Positions 1 through 11,600 of a stretch of 64,000 nt of DNA are shown one piece after another. This DNA comes from Phialophora verrucosa. Taxonomy: Eukaryota; Ascomycota; Eurotiomycetes; Chaetothyriales; Herpotrichiellaceae. A program made the translations under genes and the position numbers. Location of the stretch: assembly GCA_002099365.1 (NCBI GenBank), contig MSED01000003.1, positions 3,100,001 to 3,164,000 on the forward strand, in the 5' to 3' direction. Position 1 is the stretch's first letter, and each line of letters opens with the position of its first letter. The notes below the pieces were generated by a model. It did not search any database and was not told the origin of the DNA. It saw only the letters and a list, made by a program, of their open reading frames with translations.

Positions 1-72
1 TATCATTCTCTACACCCAATGTAGGGGCAAGCGCATCCAGGCACGCGGCGTGCTCGCGTCATGCACAAGAGC

Positions 73-1791
73 TCACTCTATAGGAAGCGAGACCTTGAAG
101 ACCAAAGCCTGGTTATCAAGACTGTACCCGCTCTCGTCCGCATAGGGGAGTTCCCCACCATTCATGAAGCCATTCTGCGTGATGAAGTCGTTGTCACTCA
201 GGCTGAAGATGAAGTACTCGCCGTCAGACCCGGCACGCCAGTCCTTCCACCCTGCACTCGAGGGCGGGTTGACCGGCGCAACGGCAATCGACTCCCACTT
301 CTCGTTGAGAAGGCCCGCGTCCTGATCACCACCGTTGTGGACGCCAAATCGGCTGAGCTGGGCGTTGACGTTGAAGTCGAGCCACGAGCAGTACGTGGCG
401 GGGACAATCGTGGAGGCGAGGACACCATCCACAGACGCGGCGGCGGCGGTGGTGGCGTCATATCCGTCACTATTCCCAGCGATGTTCGTGGCATTGGAGA
501 TGTCAAAGACGTCGATCTGGCGGTATCGGGACTGGGAGTTGGATTGGCCGTGGCCGCGGCCCGAGTCGCGCGCAAGAACCAGGAACTGAGTTGCACTGAT
601 GAAGTGGATCTCCGATTGCGCAGCCACGAGGGTGTTGTTAGCGAAAACCGGCAGTGGAACGATATACTCAGCCTTGTAGACGGGGTGGGCCGCGTCGCTG
701 ATGTCGTACTCGAGCAGACGGACGATGCGGCGGGTCGAGGCATTGCGGCCGCCTTCCTGGACTAGTCCGGACTGCATGAGTGCGTATAGAGTCTTCCTGT
801 CGGGCGAGGCAGTGAGGCCCTCGAGACCTTGATTGTTGGAGCGTCCGCTGGTAGGGTTTGCTGGGGTGGTAGTAATGTTTGGGTTGTACCTTGGGGGACT
901 GGCCGCGTTGAAGGAGTCGGTGCCATTGCGTTGGGGGATGATGGCGGGCGGGGGGCGGATAGCGCCGGTCATTTTCCCGCTGTGGTCGAAGTGGAAAATG
1001 TATGGTCCGTATTCGTCTGAGATCCAGAAGCCGTCGTCGGTGAGGACAAGGCCTTCAGTGTCGCCGACGACCCTGTTGCCGCCCGTCCCATTGCCGCCGA
1101 AGCCGTCACCGGTGTAAGTGGCAGAAGGAAGCTCGGGGAAGCCAGGGAATGAAAGGTAGGGGGGCTGTAAGTCGGGATCTAGACCAGTCAAGGGAGCTCC
1201 GGCAGGGTCGGTGAAGCGGATTGTGTCCAAATACTTCAACTGGAGGTTGGGCGAGCTCGAGGTCGATGCCGTATTAGGCTTGAAGGTGATCTGGAACTTG
1301 TGCACTCGAGGTTGGTAGTTCAAAGTGCCTTCGGTATTCCAGCCGCGATCTGCCAAACCCTCAGAAATTGGATCAGCACCACCGAGAGTCCTCTCAAACT
1401 CGAATACTGTACCAACGGGATGAATTTTGAGGGTCTAGGATGGTAAGGCTATATGTTGTTTGGTTGGGATGAAAGGACGGGCGGGCAGATACAAGTTTTA
1501 GTGATAGGACAACCCACCTGGAAGGCCCCAGAGTATACCAGTGTAGACGCCGTTGCTGTCGACTTTCCATGACTTTTGATCAATGGCAGCACTGCTGCCA
1601 ATTCCGCCTGCAGTATCGCCGAACTTGTCGCGAGAGTCCGATGGAGTGAATCCATAGCCAGCCAGAGCCTGGTACACGTAGGTCTTGCCGTTGCACGTGG
1701 TTGTGTTGATCGCCGTGGCAGCTCGCTCATACGGCGACGCCAGTGTAGGGCCGGCGGTCAAGGCACTGAGGAGGATCGTCGTGATGGCCAT
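73..1791 (-). CDS. Secreted esterase-like phytase-family protein
   Basis: Two exons, 1791-1518 and 1406-73, with a 111-bp intron (donor GTGGGT, acceptor TACAG). They join in phase to give about 535 residues. The start is chosen because it opens with a hydrophobic stretch ending in LASPYERA, which looks like a cleavable signal peptide, so secretion is likely. The body carries NQGLEGLTASPDRKTLYA, a DEYGPYIFHF segment and ESIAVAPV, which resemble the Phytase-like family (PF13449), a predicted beta-propeller whose members are annotated 'esterase-like activity of phytase family'. The real substrate is unknown and phosphatase activity should not be assumed. The family call is from recognition of the conserved blocks; exon 2 would otherwise start at a non-ATG codon, which supports the intron. 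The stop lies 73 nt from the window edge. Confidence 0.75.
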
Positions 1792-2939
1792 GATGATTGG
1801 TTGGTTCGCTGGTATCAGCTGTTACTCGACACAAGGATACGATTGGTGAACTTGAGGGCAGACGATCCTGGCTCGCCAAACGAGTGAGGGAGCAAACTCT
1901 TCGACACGGGAGATCTCAGGAACGATTGGAAGCAGTGGCAGATATTCAAACCGTTCATGATCGAGCTTTTGAATGCAGTGCAGAACATTTTGCAGGCAGA
2001 GGAACGATCTATCGCTTCCACCACGTGTTGACCTGAATATCTCTGATTCGTGCAACACGAGGTGAATTGCCGGTGTAAACACAACAGCCCAAGCCATTAG
2101 TGCAGCAAAAGAAATGCACACCTCTCGACTTTGTACGCAGGAGAAGAAATTGGACTTAACTGCAAGCACGGTAGTGTCTGTAACACGTTCTCAATCTGAT
2201 ATTGTCGGTGGCTGCTTGTCTTGTTGCGTGTCGGAGCTGAAAAGCTCGCCGAGCTTTGGCAATTCTGGTGCGAAGCTTTACGAGTAGCGCCCAAGCTATT
2301 CGATGACGACATCGCCGTGCAAGACAACAATGAGCTGCCGAGGCATGACATCGGCATACTCGAATTCACCTGCGTGCCCGGTTGGGTTCCTGTCACGTTC
2401 ACCTGTGACCTCAGCTCCCGGGACGAAAAAGGAGAAGCGGCTAGAGTAACAAAGAAGCACGGCCACGCCAGCGCAGATCGACCCACTGGTGCCACGGGAA
2501 ACTGTGTGTCGATCGATCGCCAACTTCTGGTGGCAGTGGCAGTGGCAGTGCAGCAGTGATGAACATGATTCGATGATTCGCCGTGTCCCAGGCATGTCAC
2601 TGTGCGCGATGAAAGAATCTGGGGCCGCCCAACGCCAAGATTCGTGCCTTGCAGGAAATTCAATCTACGAGTTACGTCAGTGACGTCAAACGCAACGGAA
2701 CGGGAAACAAAGGACCATGAGTGACGTAGGCCATCGATTCACCTTGTCTGTTGACGTTCGATGTTTGCCTGAGAGGGGCACGAGGAGGGGCTCGAGCGTT
2801 GGCTTCTCGTGTATATAAACTGTGGTTGCCCTTGGTCCAGAAGGAAATCCTCATCACGAAACATCAAGACCATCCACTCAATCCAAGTCCTTCAAATCAA
2901 ATCACAAGACTTCCAAGTCACAAACAATCAACCTTCGCA
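1792..2939. other. Intergenic region between divergent phytase-like gene and grg1
   Basis: No convincing gene. A 188-codon open frame on the minus strand (2663-2097) has no family resemblance and low-complexity Ser/Thr composition. The right-hand end is the grg1 promoter; the left is the upstream region of the phytase-like gene. Confidence 0.5.
2774..2819 (+). promoter_or_regulatory. grg1 core promoter: two AGGGG elements and a TATA box
   Basis: Two AGGGG pentamers (2774-2778 and 2786-2790) lie just upstream of a TATATAAA box at 2812-2819, about 120 bp before the grg1 ATG. AGGGG is the stress-response element bound by Msn2/4-type C2H2 factors in yeast. Its use here is inference, but it fits a family induced by glucose depletion and stress. 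Confidence 0.55.
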
Positions 2940-3208
2940 ATGGATTCCATCAAGTAGGTCATCCCTCTGACTTTCCACTGAGACAGCAAACTAACCCTCA
3001 TCACAGGAACACCGTCAACTACGTCAAGGAGTCAGTCTCCGGCGCCGGCTCGACCGCGTCGAAGGAGGCCAATAAGAACGTCGCCAAAGACAGCAACGCT
3101 CCTCTCGACACCCGCGCTCAAGCTGGCTTCGATGCCATCGGTGACAAGGTCGACGAGCAAAGCCACAACCGCAAGGCCGATGTTCACAAGGAGGCTGCCA
3201 AGCACTAA
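2940..3208 (+). CDS. grg1: Glucose-repressible protein Grg1/CCG-1
   Basis: Two exons, 2940-2953 and 3007-3208, give a 71-residue protein, the same length I recall for Neurospora GRG-1/CCG-1. The first coding exon is only 14 nt (donor GTAGGT, acceptor CACAG). The product is small and hydrophilic, rich in Lys, Ala, Ser and Asp, with the NTVNYVKESVSG opening and SKEANKNVAKDSNAP core of the Grg1 family (PF11034). Members are abundant transcripts induced by glucose starvation, light or the circadian clock; the biochemical role is unknown. The upstream TATA box and AGGGG elements agree with strong, nutrient-controlled expression. There is no signal peptide or membrane segment. Confidence 0.9.
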
Positions 3209-3392
3209 ATGTGCCTTGTAACGACATTGACATATGGTCGCGTTGACACGAAGGCCAGAAGGAGTTTTGAGATACCCCAGACAACCTCACAACGAGGTCA
3301 TGTGTGAAGACTTTCAGCAGCTGAAATAGGTTGAATCAATGAATATCCCAAACTGATAACACATGCTTGCACGTTGTCGCGCCTGAATCGTC

Positions 3393-4662
3393 TCATGCTT
3401 GGCCATGTCCTTCTAGCGCTTCTGCCGTCAGATTCCTCATCCGCTCGCGCTCGAGTGGATGGATGTGTTCCAGTGCGGCATCCACATCCCTCCTCTGCGT
3501 CTCAACAATTTGGGTGACTCCACTCTCGGAGATGTAGCTTGGTGGTCGGTATCCCATGGTCTGGTGAATGTTATTCACTGCCTCATCATATGTGGGTGTT
3601 AGGGGGGATGGTGAGTTGGTCTGCACTTCTTTCCAGTGCACCAAGTCAGGATTGATTCTCATGCTAGTTCGAAAGTTCCCGTACACGGGCGGAGGGTGTT
3701 GAATAATTGGCTGAGCTTCCACATCCGGGCCAAAGCCTGTGTCGGAGGCCATGTGTATTGGAATCGGCTTCTCAGGGATCAGCTCGGGTTCAGCAGGTCT
3801 ACGGGTCCGTTGCCGTCGAGTTCTAGGATGGCCTGTTGCGTGTCCGCGTCTGGATCCGTGCGTTGTTCGGTGCCTCGATCTCCTGGGCCGGTGAATGAGC
3901 ATGAACATGCGGAGGAGTTGATGGACAAAAATTCCCGTCAACGTCAACAGGAAAAGAATCGATATCACATGAAACATGGTATTCTTCGCAACACCTGTAG
4001 CGGCAAGGACCAGATCTAATTACATTAGCAAGAGGAGCAGCCAGAGAGTGCTTCTTGGTGGGCGACTTACAGATTATGAGAGCAACCAACAGGCTAATCC
4101 CAAAGGCAAAACTGATTCTAGCCTTCGCGCTGACGGCCGGATCGCGATATGCCTTCCTCGAGAAAATGCCGTGTGGTCTACCACTGCGCTTAGAGGTATA
4201 TGTGCTGCTACTACTGCCACTTCGATGTGACCGCATGGCTTGACGTTCCGATGGTGTAGGCTCATCGTCCATGTTTCGGGCCAGAGGGATGGGTCTAGGC
4301 GGCTCAGGATGCCGCAAGCTTCCAGCATACATGTCGGAAACCTCAGACTGATTATCTCGCAGTACCGAAAGCGGTGGGACCCCGGCGGTGTCCGGGACTG
4401 CCTGCTCAACCACCGAGCGCGTCGAGGTTCTCGATCTCGCACCTGAAGCTAAAGCGCCTCGAGCGAAAGCATGGGTCTGCGTCGAGGAGCGAGACAGAAA
4501 CAGGGGCACGACGAAAGACTTCCCTGGAGCTGGAGAGGTACCAGAGCTTTCGGAGTCAAGGTTTGGTCTGAACAGACGCGACATGCAGCGCACGGCGCTT
4601 TGGCCGAAGGTCGTTGCTGGCAACAGCTGCGGTTGGGATGGTTGACTAGATGCTCCTTCCAT
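3393..4662 (-). CDS. Fungal membrane protein with two TM helices, unknown function
   Basis: Exon 1 is 4662-4071 and exon 2 is 4015-3393, with a 55-bp intron (GTAAGT...TTAG) that joins in phase inside the first hydrophobic segment. The product is about 404 residues. The first 200 residues are Ser/Pro/Arg-rich and predicted disordered. A hydrophobic helix follows (FAFGISLLVALII continuing into YLVLAATGV after splicing), then a second one (MFHVISILFLLTLTGIFV). The tail is cytosolic-like, with RRSRHR basic clusters and a PPSYISESGV stretch. The start was placed at 4662 because ACAATGG is a good context; the frame stays open upstream to 4803, so a longer N-terminus is possible. This architecture is common among uncharacterised Pezizomycotina proteins. 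No enzymatic motif is visible. Confidence 0.65.
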
Positions 4663-6105
4663 TGTTGTAAGGTCCTGAGGGGCTGCAAAGTCCGGTAGCT
4701 CGAGAGGAAGCTCGTCTTTCTTGTCTGATTTTAAAAAGAAGCACCATGCACGAAAACAGCGACGAAAGTCCAGGTAGACGGCAGCAGGGCGGAAGAGACG
4801 CAATGAATCTGATTAAAATCCCATTGCTAAGAGGAGACAAAACAACACGACAGAGACCATACATGCCGCGTGAAGCTGTATCTCAATCCTGGCCATGGTC
4901 TGACCACTTGTGGCCTTGAGAGGACGCTACTTCTGCGCATTCCCTACTCACCATGTATGTGCAAGGAGACGAGAATTGGTGGAATGCATCCCCGTGATGA
5001 CAGTGAAACATTAACAGCCTCCGGCACCAAGGGTCAAAGGGTACGACAGGCTGTCATTCCTGTTCAGGTCGAGAAGACGACCGGTCTCACACACGACGAA
5101 CCGTCGATCGCGAGTTTGTTGACGGAGCTTTAGGGAGAAGCAGGGTCGACAGGATGGTCTTAAGAGGACGCGTTTCTGAAACATGGAGGCAATACGAGGG
5201 CTGAGGGGTCGAGTCTTTGCGTGGCTTAGGGCTTCTTGGCTGCCCGCAGGCCTGGCTGGGGACATCCAAGCGACGCCAATGGACGCCTAACTGCAGCGTG
5301 AATCCAAGCCCGCGACCGCCTGGGCAGAAAAGCTTGATTACGCGAACGCAAATCTGTCAGGACTAAAAACAACAGCGTCAGGATTCACCTTATGTCGCAT
5401 TTAAAACACAATCTGTTCATCCCCCTGCGATGAGTGCAGGCACTGCATGCAGCCGACACTCATACGGACAACACATTCTCGTAGGGGTCCGTAGGGTCAA
5501 GACCTCTCAGGCAAGGGCACGTAGCTTGAGGAACCATAGCCTCCGGTAACCATGCAAATACCTCTCGTATCTGGTCGGATGGCTTCCTGTGTGTCCAATA
5601 TCGTTACCGTAGCTGTAGTGGTGTTGCTGTGAACACCGTAGACGGCATATCCATTCCGAAGGTTTGCATCAGCTCGTATCTACAGTAGATGGTAGAGGCA
5701 AGAGTCAAGGCCAACTCCCTCGAATCGATTTCCGCATAAGAGATAGCTTCCATCCCTTCATCTGCACGTCACTGTTCGCTGAGTGGATGATTGCCCGGGA
5801 ACCCGCGAGGCGAAGCGCACAAGGGTCTTGGTCGAATGGGGAAATATGCGCGATCTCGCGAGGGGAGTTCTTAGGCCTGCCTGTGTTGGAGTATTCCTCG
5901 AGACACTGCCTCATGCGTTGATCTTGGGGTTCCGAGTCAAGGTTCAGCTTGGTCGATCCAAAGGACTTGAAAATGTATATAACAATGGGTAGATTCCACA
6001 TCTTGAAAACGCTACAGCAGAAGCAGAATCATCACGTCGCAAGACAGAACCCAACCTCAATCACAAACGATTTTCTAAGTTCGCAGACAACCTCGAAAGG
6101 CCAAA
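4663..6105. other. Divergent intergenic region
   Basis: About 1.4 kb between the divergent two-TM protein gene and the next plus-strand gene. No coding region stands out. A TATATAA box at 5976-5982, about 124 bp before the ATG at 6106, is a plausible core promoter of the downstream gene. Confidence 0.4.
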
Positions 6106-7501
6106 ATGTTCGCCGTCAAATTGGTCGCAAGAGGCGTGACCGGCGCATACGGTCTCACGAAGGAGGCGATGGCTGACCATGAAGTCAAAAAGTCAGCTCA
6201 TCACCAAGCTCATTTGAACGTGCCAGCGCATACCAAGGAGGAAGAACTTTCCGACACCTCTTCCGTGTCTTCAGATGGCGAGGGTGCCGCACAAGAACTA
6301 GATGAGGTGCAGCAAAAAGTGGCGCCGCAACACAAAGACTCACAGCTGGAGAAGGCGCAGAACGTGGATCAAGTAATGGAAAACTTCATGGAAAAGCACC
6401 CTCCTCCGAAATATTCTCCTGTGGCCGGAAAGCTCGAAATGCCGGTCATTCTCCCACAGCGCCGACCGAATAGCAAAGAGCGGGGGTTTGTCCGGGCGTA
6501 TGCGCCGATGCTTCAGACCTGCGGGATTGAGCAACAAGATTTCCTTGACTTTTTGGACGGATTTGGCAAAGCTATTCAGGTGAGACCGATCTGTGCAGCA
6601 AATAAAAACGTCAAGCTGACGGTTGTTCTTTGCGCAGCTCCATCCGCTCTTCCATGCCTTCAACCTTGCATTTGCCGGTGCCGTCCTTGCTAGCGACATT
6701 GCGGTGGGACCTATGTTTTTCGTCCATGTCGGCGCGATGGTGGTCCATACCAGCGTAGAGCTCGGCCGTCGCCAATACGTCAAGTACGAATCGAACAAAT
6801 ACCTCGACGAGATGAACGAAAAGTTCTTCAAGCCACACGGCCTCTTTGCCTTGGTCATGGCATACCAACCCGAGTCCGACGAAATCGTGCGGGACGTCGA
6901 CATGAACACCCACGTTTTGACCTCGATTGCTTCGCGGGAGGGTTCCAATCGTAGCCGCTTCGCCAACTTCTCCGGCAAGACACGGGAGATCGAAATTCCT
7001 GAGTCCGCTCCTCTCATCTTCCCTGAGCTGGACGCTCTGCCGGAGGGTGAAAAGGAGAACGTCTTCAAACGCAGCGGCAAGAACCTGGGAGATTACTTTG
7101 ACCGGCGAGCGCAAGCCAAGTTTGAAAAGCAGAATCCGGGATCGAAACTCAATGTGTATGGAGAGCGGCAGTTCGCTTCGCGATTCAGCGATCCCAACCA
7201 CCCTGCAAACAGCGGCAGCCTCCTTGCTTTGCTGAGCGGTGGAAAGATTGACACCACCGAGGCCGACCGGGCGAAAGCCGAGAGGAGAGCTCGCAAGCGG
7301 CAACACAAGGATATGAGACGAGTTAGCAGAGGCCGCGAGCCAAGATACGACCCCATGGGACTGAACAAGAGGGCGCCCCAGGGTGGAATAAAGGGACTGA
7401 TGAAGTCGGATGTGTTGTACCTCATGGTCGTCAACTATCCTAGCGAGAGCGAGCTGAGGGAAGCTGCTCAGGCATTGGGAAACTTCGAGGCCAAGCAGTG
7501 A
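6106..7501 (+). CDS. Conserved fungal protein of unknown function
   Basis: Exons 6106-6579 and 6638-7501 (58-bp intron, CAG|GTGAGA...GCGCAG) give 445 residues. The N-terminal 90 residues are acidic and Glu/Ser-rich, probably disordered. A conserved-looking core begins near residue 100 (LEMPVILPQRRPNSKERGF), passes through a hydrophobic region right after the splice junction (HAFNLAFAGAVLASDIAVG, MFFVHVGAMVVHTSVE) and an FKPHGLFALVMAY block, and ends in a basic segment (RAERRARKRQHKDMRR). The same layout occurs in many filamentous fungi, but I know no assigned function. The hydrophobic stretch could be membrane-embedded or a buried helix pair. The start has good context (CCAAAATG). A 375-codon open frame antisense to it is a shadow. 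Confidence 0.75.
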
Positions 7502-8633
7502 AACTTTCTCAGCATAGGTTGGTTTCGCAGATTGGACGCGGTCTTGCCAACCACACGGAGTGGCGTACATTCTCTTAGATGGACGGTCAAGAGGTGTCCG
7601 CTTTTGTGCATTAGGAATTTGTTCAAAATATTCATATTGACCAATTAATTCTTTGCCATTGCCTTGCACAGAATAGAAGTTCAATGAGAAACCCCTACTT
7701 ACCGGACGCGAACAACATGAATCCCAAACCCTGCGCAAGCAGCGGCTGGTCTACCTACGACCATGATGGCACTGGCCCTTCCTGGCCGATACGTGCCGAT
7801 ATTGTTGACTTCACCACTGCAGTTAGACGTCAGAGATGTTGACGGCATGACGGTTCCGCCCTTCTTCTATCCCGACGGAAGTGACGCTAAATTAAACAGG
7901 TCAGAAAGGACATACCATTGTGTTTTTCTGCACGCAGCGTCATGCATTTGTGTTTTCCTGACCCAGGAATCCGCCATGAGGAGCCCACGAATACTACAAT
8001 ACTCAGCGGCGGCTCTTGACCTCTCCCAATCCATATCCATCCAAGCCTAAGCTCCTCGCTGCTTTGCATGAGATCAAACTAAGCAATACTGACCTGTAGC
8101 TGTGCTGTACGTCTGCTCTTCCCCACACTGATGTGCCCCCACAATTTGGGCGATGTTTCCGTCGCGGACTCCTGTATCGCGTCTCGCAGCCTGGGTAGGA
8201 GGCTTTCGAGAAAGTCTGATCTCAAACAGTTGACAGTCCCAGTAGAGGTGTGTCTTAAGGTAGTGTGGATGCGACGCGCGAGCCATTGATCACTGCCCCG
8301 GCCTCACCTTCTCAGCTCTTGGTCGCGCTAGTGACCGAAAAGGCTGAACCTGCGGGGAACGCCAGGAAATCGTGCCGATGCTCCTCGCCGTCGAAACGCA
8401 GCCTGATTGACCTGACCGACCTGGGTGACCTTTCAGCCTAACTATGAGTTGTATATCGTGGTGCCATTCAGCGCATCCGATGACTGTCCTTAAGAATTCT
8501 CATTCCAAAGTTGAGTCTAGACCAGCTCTGTCTGCTAAGCTGCCTGCTACATACATCCTGCCTTCCCCGACATGCACTCGTGACCTTCTTCCAAGCGTCT
8601 TGCGAATTTTCAAAAGTTCAGTCACTGTTGACC
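7502..8633. other. Intergenic region upstream of the NLR gene
   Basis: About 1.1 kb containing the 3' flank of the preceding gene and the presumed promoter of the HET-NACHT-WD40 gene. No coding region, RNA gene or transposon terminus was recognised. Confidence 0.4.
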
Positions 8634-11600
8634 ATGCGCTTCTTGGAGATCCACTCCTACCCTGACCTGAACCTGACTAAAGACCTTCTTACGCCACCCG
8701 CTTCCTACGCCATACTTTCCCATACCTGGGGCGCCGATGACGAAGAAGTCACGTTCAGCGATGTGCAAAACAAAATGGGCACAGACAAAGCTGGATACGC
8801 CAAACTGCGGTTCTGCGCCGAACAAGCTCAAAAAGATGGACTGGAATACTTCTGGGTTGACACATGCTGCATTGATAAAGCGAACCAGGTCGAGCTCTCA
8901 GAGGCTATCACATCAATGTTTCGTTGGTACAATGAAGCAGAAAAATGCTATGTGTACCTGTCAGACATGTCGGTACAAAGCGCTGGTAAGCGTGTTATAA
9001 GTCAAACATGGGAGACAGATTTCCGGAGGAGCAAATGGTTTACCCGTGGCTGGACTTTACAAGAGTTGCTCGCTCCTCGCTCGGTGGAGTTCTTCTCTGT
9101 AGAAGGATTACGTTTAGGTAACAAGCAGAACCTTGGAGAGCTCATCCAAGACATTACCAATATCCCGATCGACGCCTTACAAGGAGCACCCTTATCTATG
9201 TTCTCCGTTGACGAACGTTTACATTGGGCAGAAGGCCGCCAGACAACAAAAGTTGAAGATCAGGCATATTGTCTCCTCGGTTTATTTGGAGTGTTCATGC
9301 CACTGATATATGGCGAAGGGAAATACGCGTACACGCGTCTAATGAGAGAGATCAAGATCGCCATCAGAAGAAATGACTCTCCCGGCGCTGGCCTAGCTGA
9401 CCGCACAGCTATAGTTCAATTCAGTACTGACGCTGACACAGAAAGCGACACTCGTCTCGCTACGTCTCATTCGGTCGTCGGGGCCTTTGCTGGCGCCCCC
9501 CTTGACGCGAGCGCGCCACCATCTTCAATATCTGCAGCCACGACAGTTACAAATTCGAGGGGTTGCGCGATCCCTGCACAATCAGTCGATACCTCAAGGT
9601 CGAAGCGTGACCATGCCTGGAACCAGGCTTACAACAGCATCCTAATTTCCAAGGAGACCTCAGCTCTCGTAAACGAGTATATCAATGCTCTAGCAAAGGC
9701 GCTTGGCACAGAAAAGCTGGAAGTGGGCGGTACGGCGTGGCCCACAGCCTCTGCAGGCCTACAAGATCCAGCTGAGCGACAAGACCGCCTCAAAACACTG
9801 GCCCAACAGTGGCAGAATAGCACGGTGCACACGAGCAAGATGACTGACAAGAGCGGAAGCGTTGCACGATTTATAGAGTGTGCAAGAGCCGATGTCATTG
9901 TAGGGCTTCAGACCGGTCTGCAAGTCGCTCTCCCCTGGGCTGGAGTATCCATTGGGCTGGAGGTGAGCAGCTACGGCTCCCTTTGATCTTTTGGTCCACA
10001 TTTCTCCGAGCTAAGATGACACAGATCCTCATGAACCCTCTCAAGTCGCACAGATCCAGCCTGGAGGGGCTCGCCTACTTCATATCTCGAATGAGATGGT
10101 ACTGTGCTCTTGCGGAGCATTTGCTCAGCAATGACAATATCAGTAACGGCTTTGTGTCTCACGACGCAGTTCAATATAGTCTTGAGATATCGATCATCGA
10201 TTTATACAGATCCATCTTGCTATATCAGATGAAAACCGTCTGCAAATACTATCAGAGCCAGGGCTGGAACTCTCAGTGTAAGCTTGCTGATCTGAACGAC
10301 TGTGATGCGGATCTGAAAAACATTGTGGAAGCGGAAGTCAGGATACAGAAGATCTCAGACCATTACGCGAATCCGCGAATCAGGGCCCATCTGAGCACGC
10401 TTGTCAAAGCTGCTACAGACAGGAAGGCGCGGCTCCGCGAGGTTGAGCTGACTCTCAAAGACTTTGTTAACGCTCAGATGAAGAAGAAGGTCGACGAAGA
10501 CGAAGAGGCTGCGCTCCTAGCTCTTTATGTTCTAGACCCACGCTACGATATGGACGACATCGAGGATGAAAAGGACAAATTACTGGACGAGGCGTACGAC
10601 TGGATCCTGGATACACCAGAATATATGCGATTCATCGACTGGCAGCACGGCGACTCTGACAACGTGCGGCTGATGTGGGTCAAAGGCAATGCCGGTACAG
10701 GAAAGACCATGCTCCTCATGGGCATCATTCGGCAGTTGTCGGAGCAGTCATCTGTATTTGCACCACGTCTCGCGTACTTTTTTTGTAGGGGAACTGGAAA
10801 GCAGGACAATTGTGACGCTACTGCTTGTCTAAGGTCTCTCATCTGGCTCTTACTTTTTCAGCAACCGCAACTTCGATCACACCTCCTGTCCGAGTACAGA
10901 TTCAAAGGCGCCGACATGTTCGCGGACAGGAATGCGTTTGCTGCCCTCCGTGCCATATTCCTGAATATGCTGAAGGACGCCAATTTCGAGCAGACCTACT
11001 TCATTGTTGATGCTCTGGATGAGTGCAGTGAGAGGCTTGACCGCTTACTTGAGCTCATTTCAATCTCGTTGAAAGCGACTTCGAAGATAAAATGGCTGGT
11101 GTCAGGACGACCGGAAGTGGATATCGCTAGACTCCGCAACCTAGGTACCTTGGTTGAGCTTGATGCGCAGCGACTGTCAGAGCCCGTTGCCGCATACATC
11201 ACATACAAGCTGGAAGATTTGGCTGATAGAGATGGCTATACTAACCAGATCATCGCCCAAATCTCAGAGGAAATCAAGCCAAGGGCCCAGAATACGTTCC
11301 TCTGGGTAGCTTTGGTCTTCAAGGAACTCAAGCACGTGAATGGATGGGACGCTACAGACGTCGTCAAGGCGACACCATCTCAACTATTGGACTTATACGA
11401 TCATATCATGACCAGAATTGCCGGCCAGACACAGATCGACCTGGACCGTTGCAAAAAGCTTCTTGCAACGACCACTTTGGCCTACCGGCCACTGTCCCTT
11501 GGAGAATTGACGACTGTTGCTGACTTGCCCGTGGAGAGCGCGAAGACTTATGTGCTCAAATGTCGATCTTTCTTGATGATAAGAGAGTCCGACAGCACAG

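Noticed and set aside
2097..2663. 188-codon minus-strand frame in the grg1 upstream region
   Set aside because: Low-complexity Ser/Thr content, no recognised domain, and it lies in an expected promoter region.
6611..7738. 375-codon open frame on the minus strand
   Set aside because: It is antisense to a well-supported two-exon gene, has no family resemblance and has an internal composition expected from codon bias of the opposite strand.
8634..9986. HET domain as a separate gene ending at 9986
   Set aside because: The GTGAGC/ACACAG intron joins it in phase to the NACHT part and restores a continuous NACHT N-terminal domain, so one gene is better supported.
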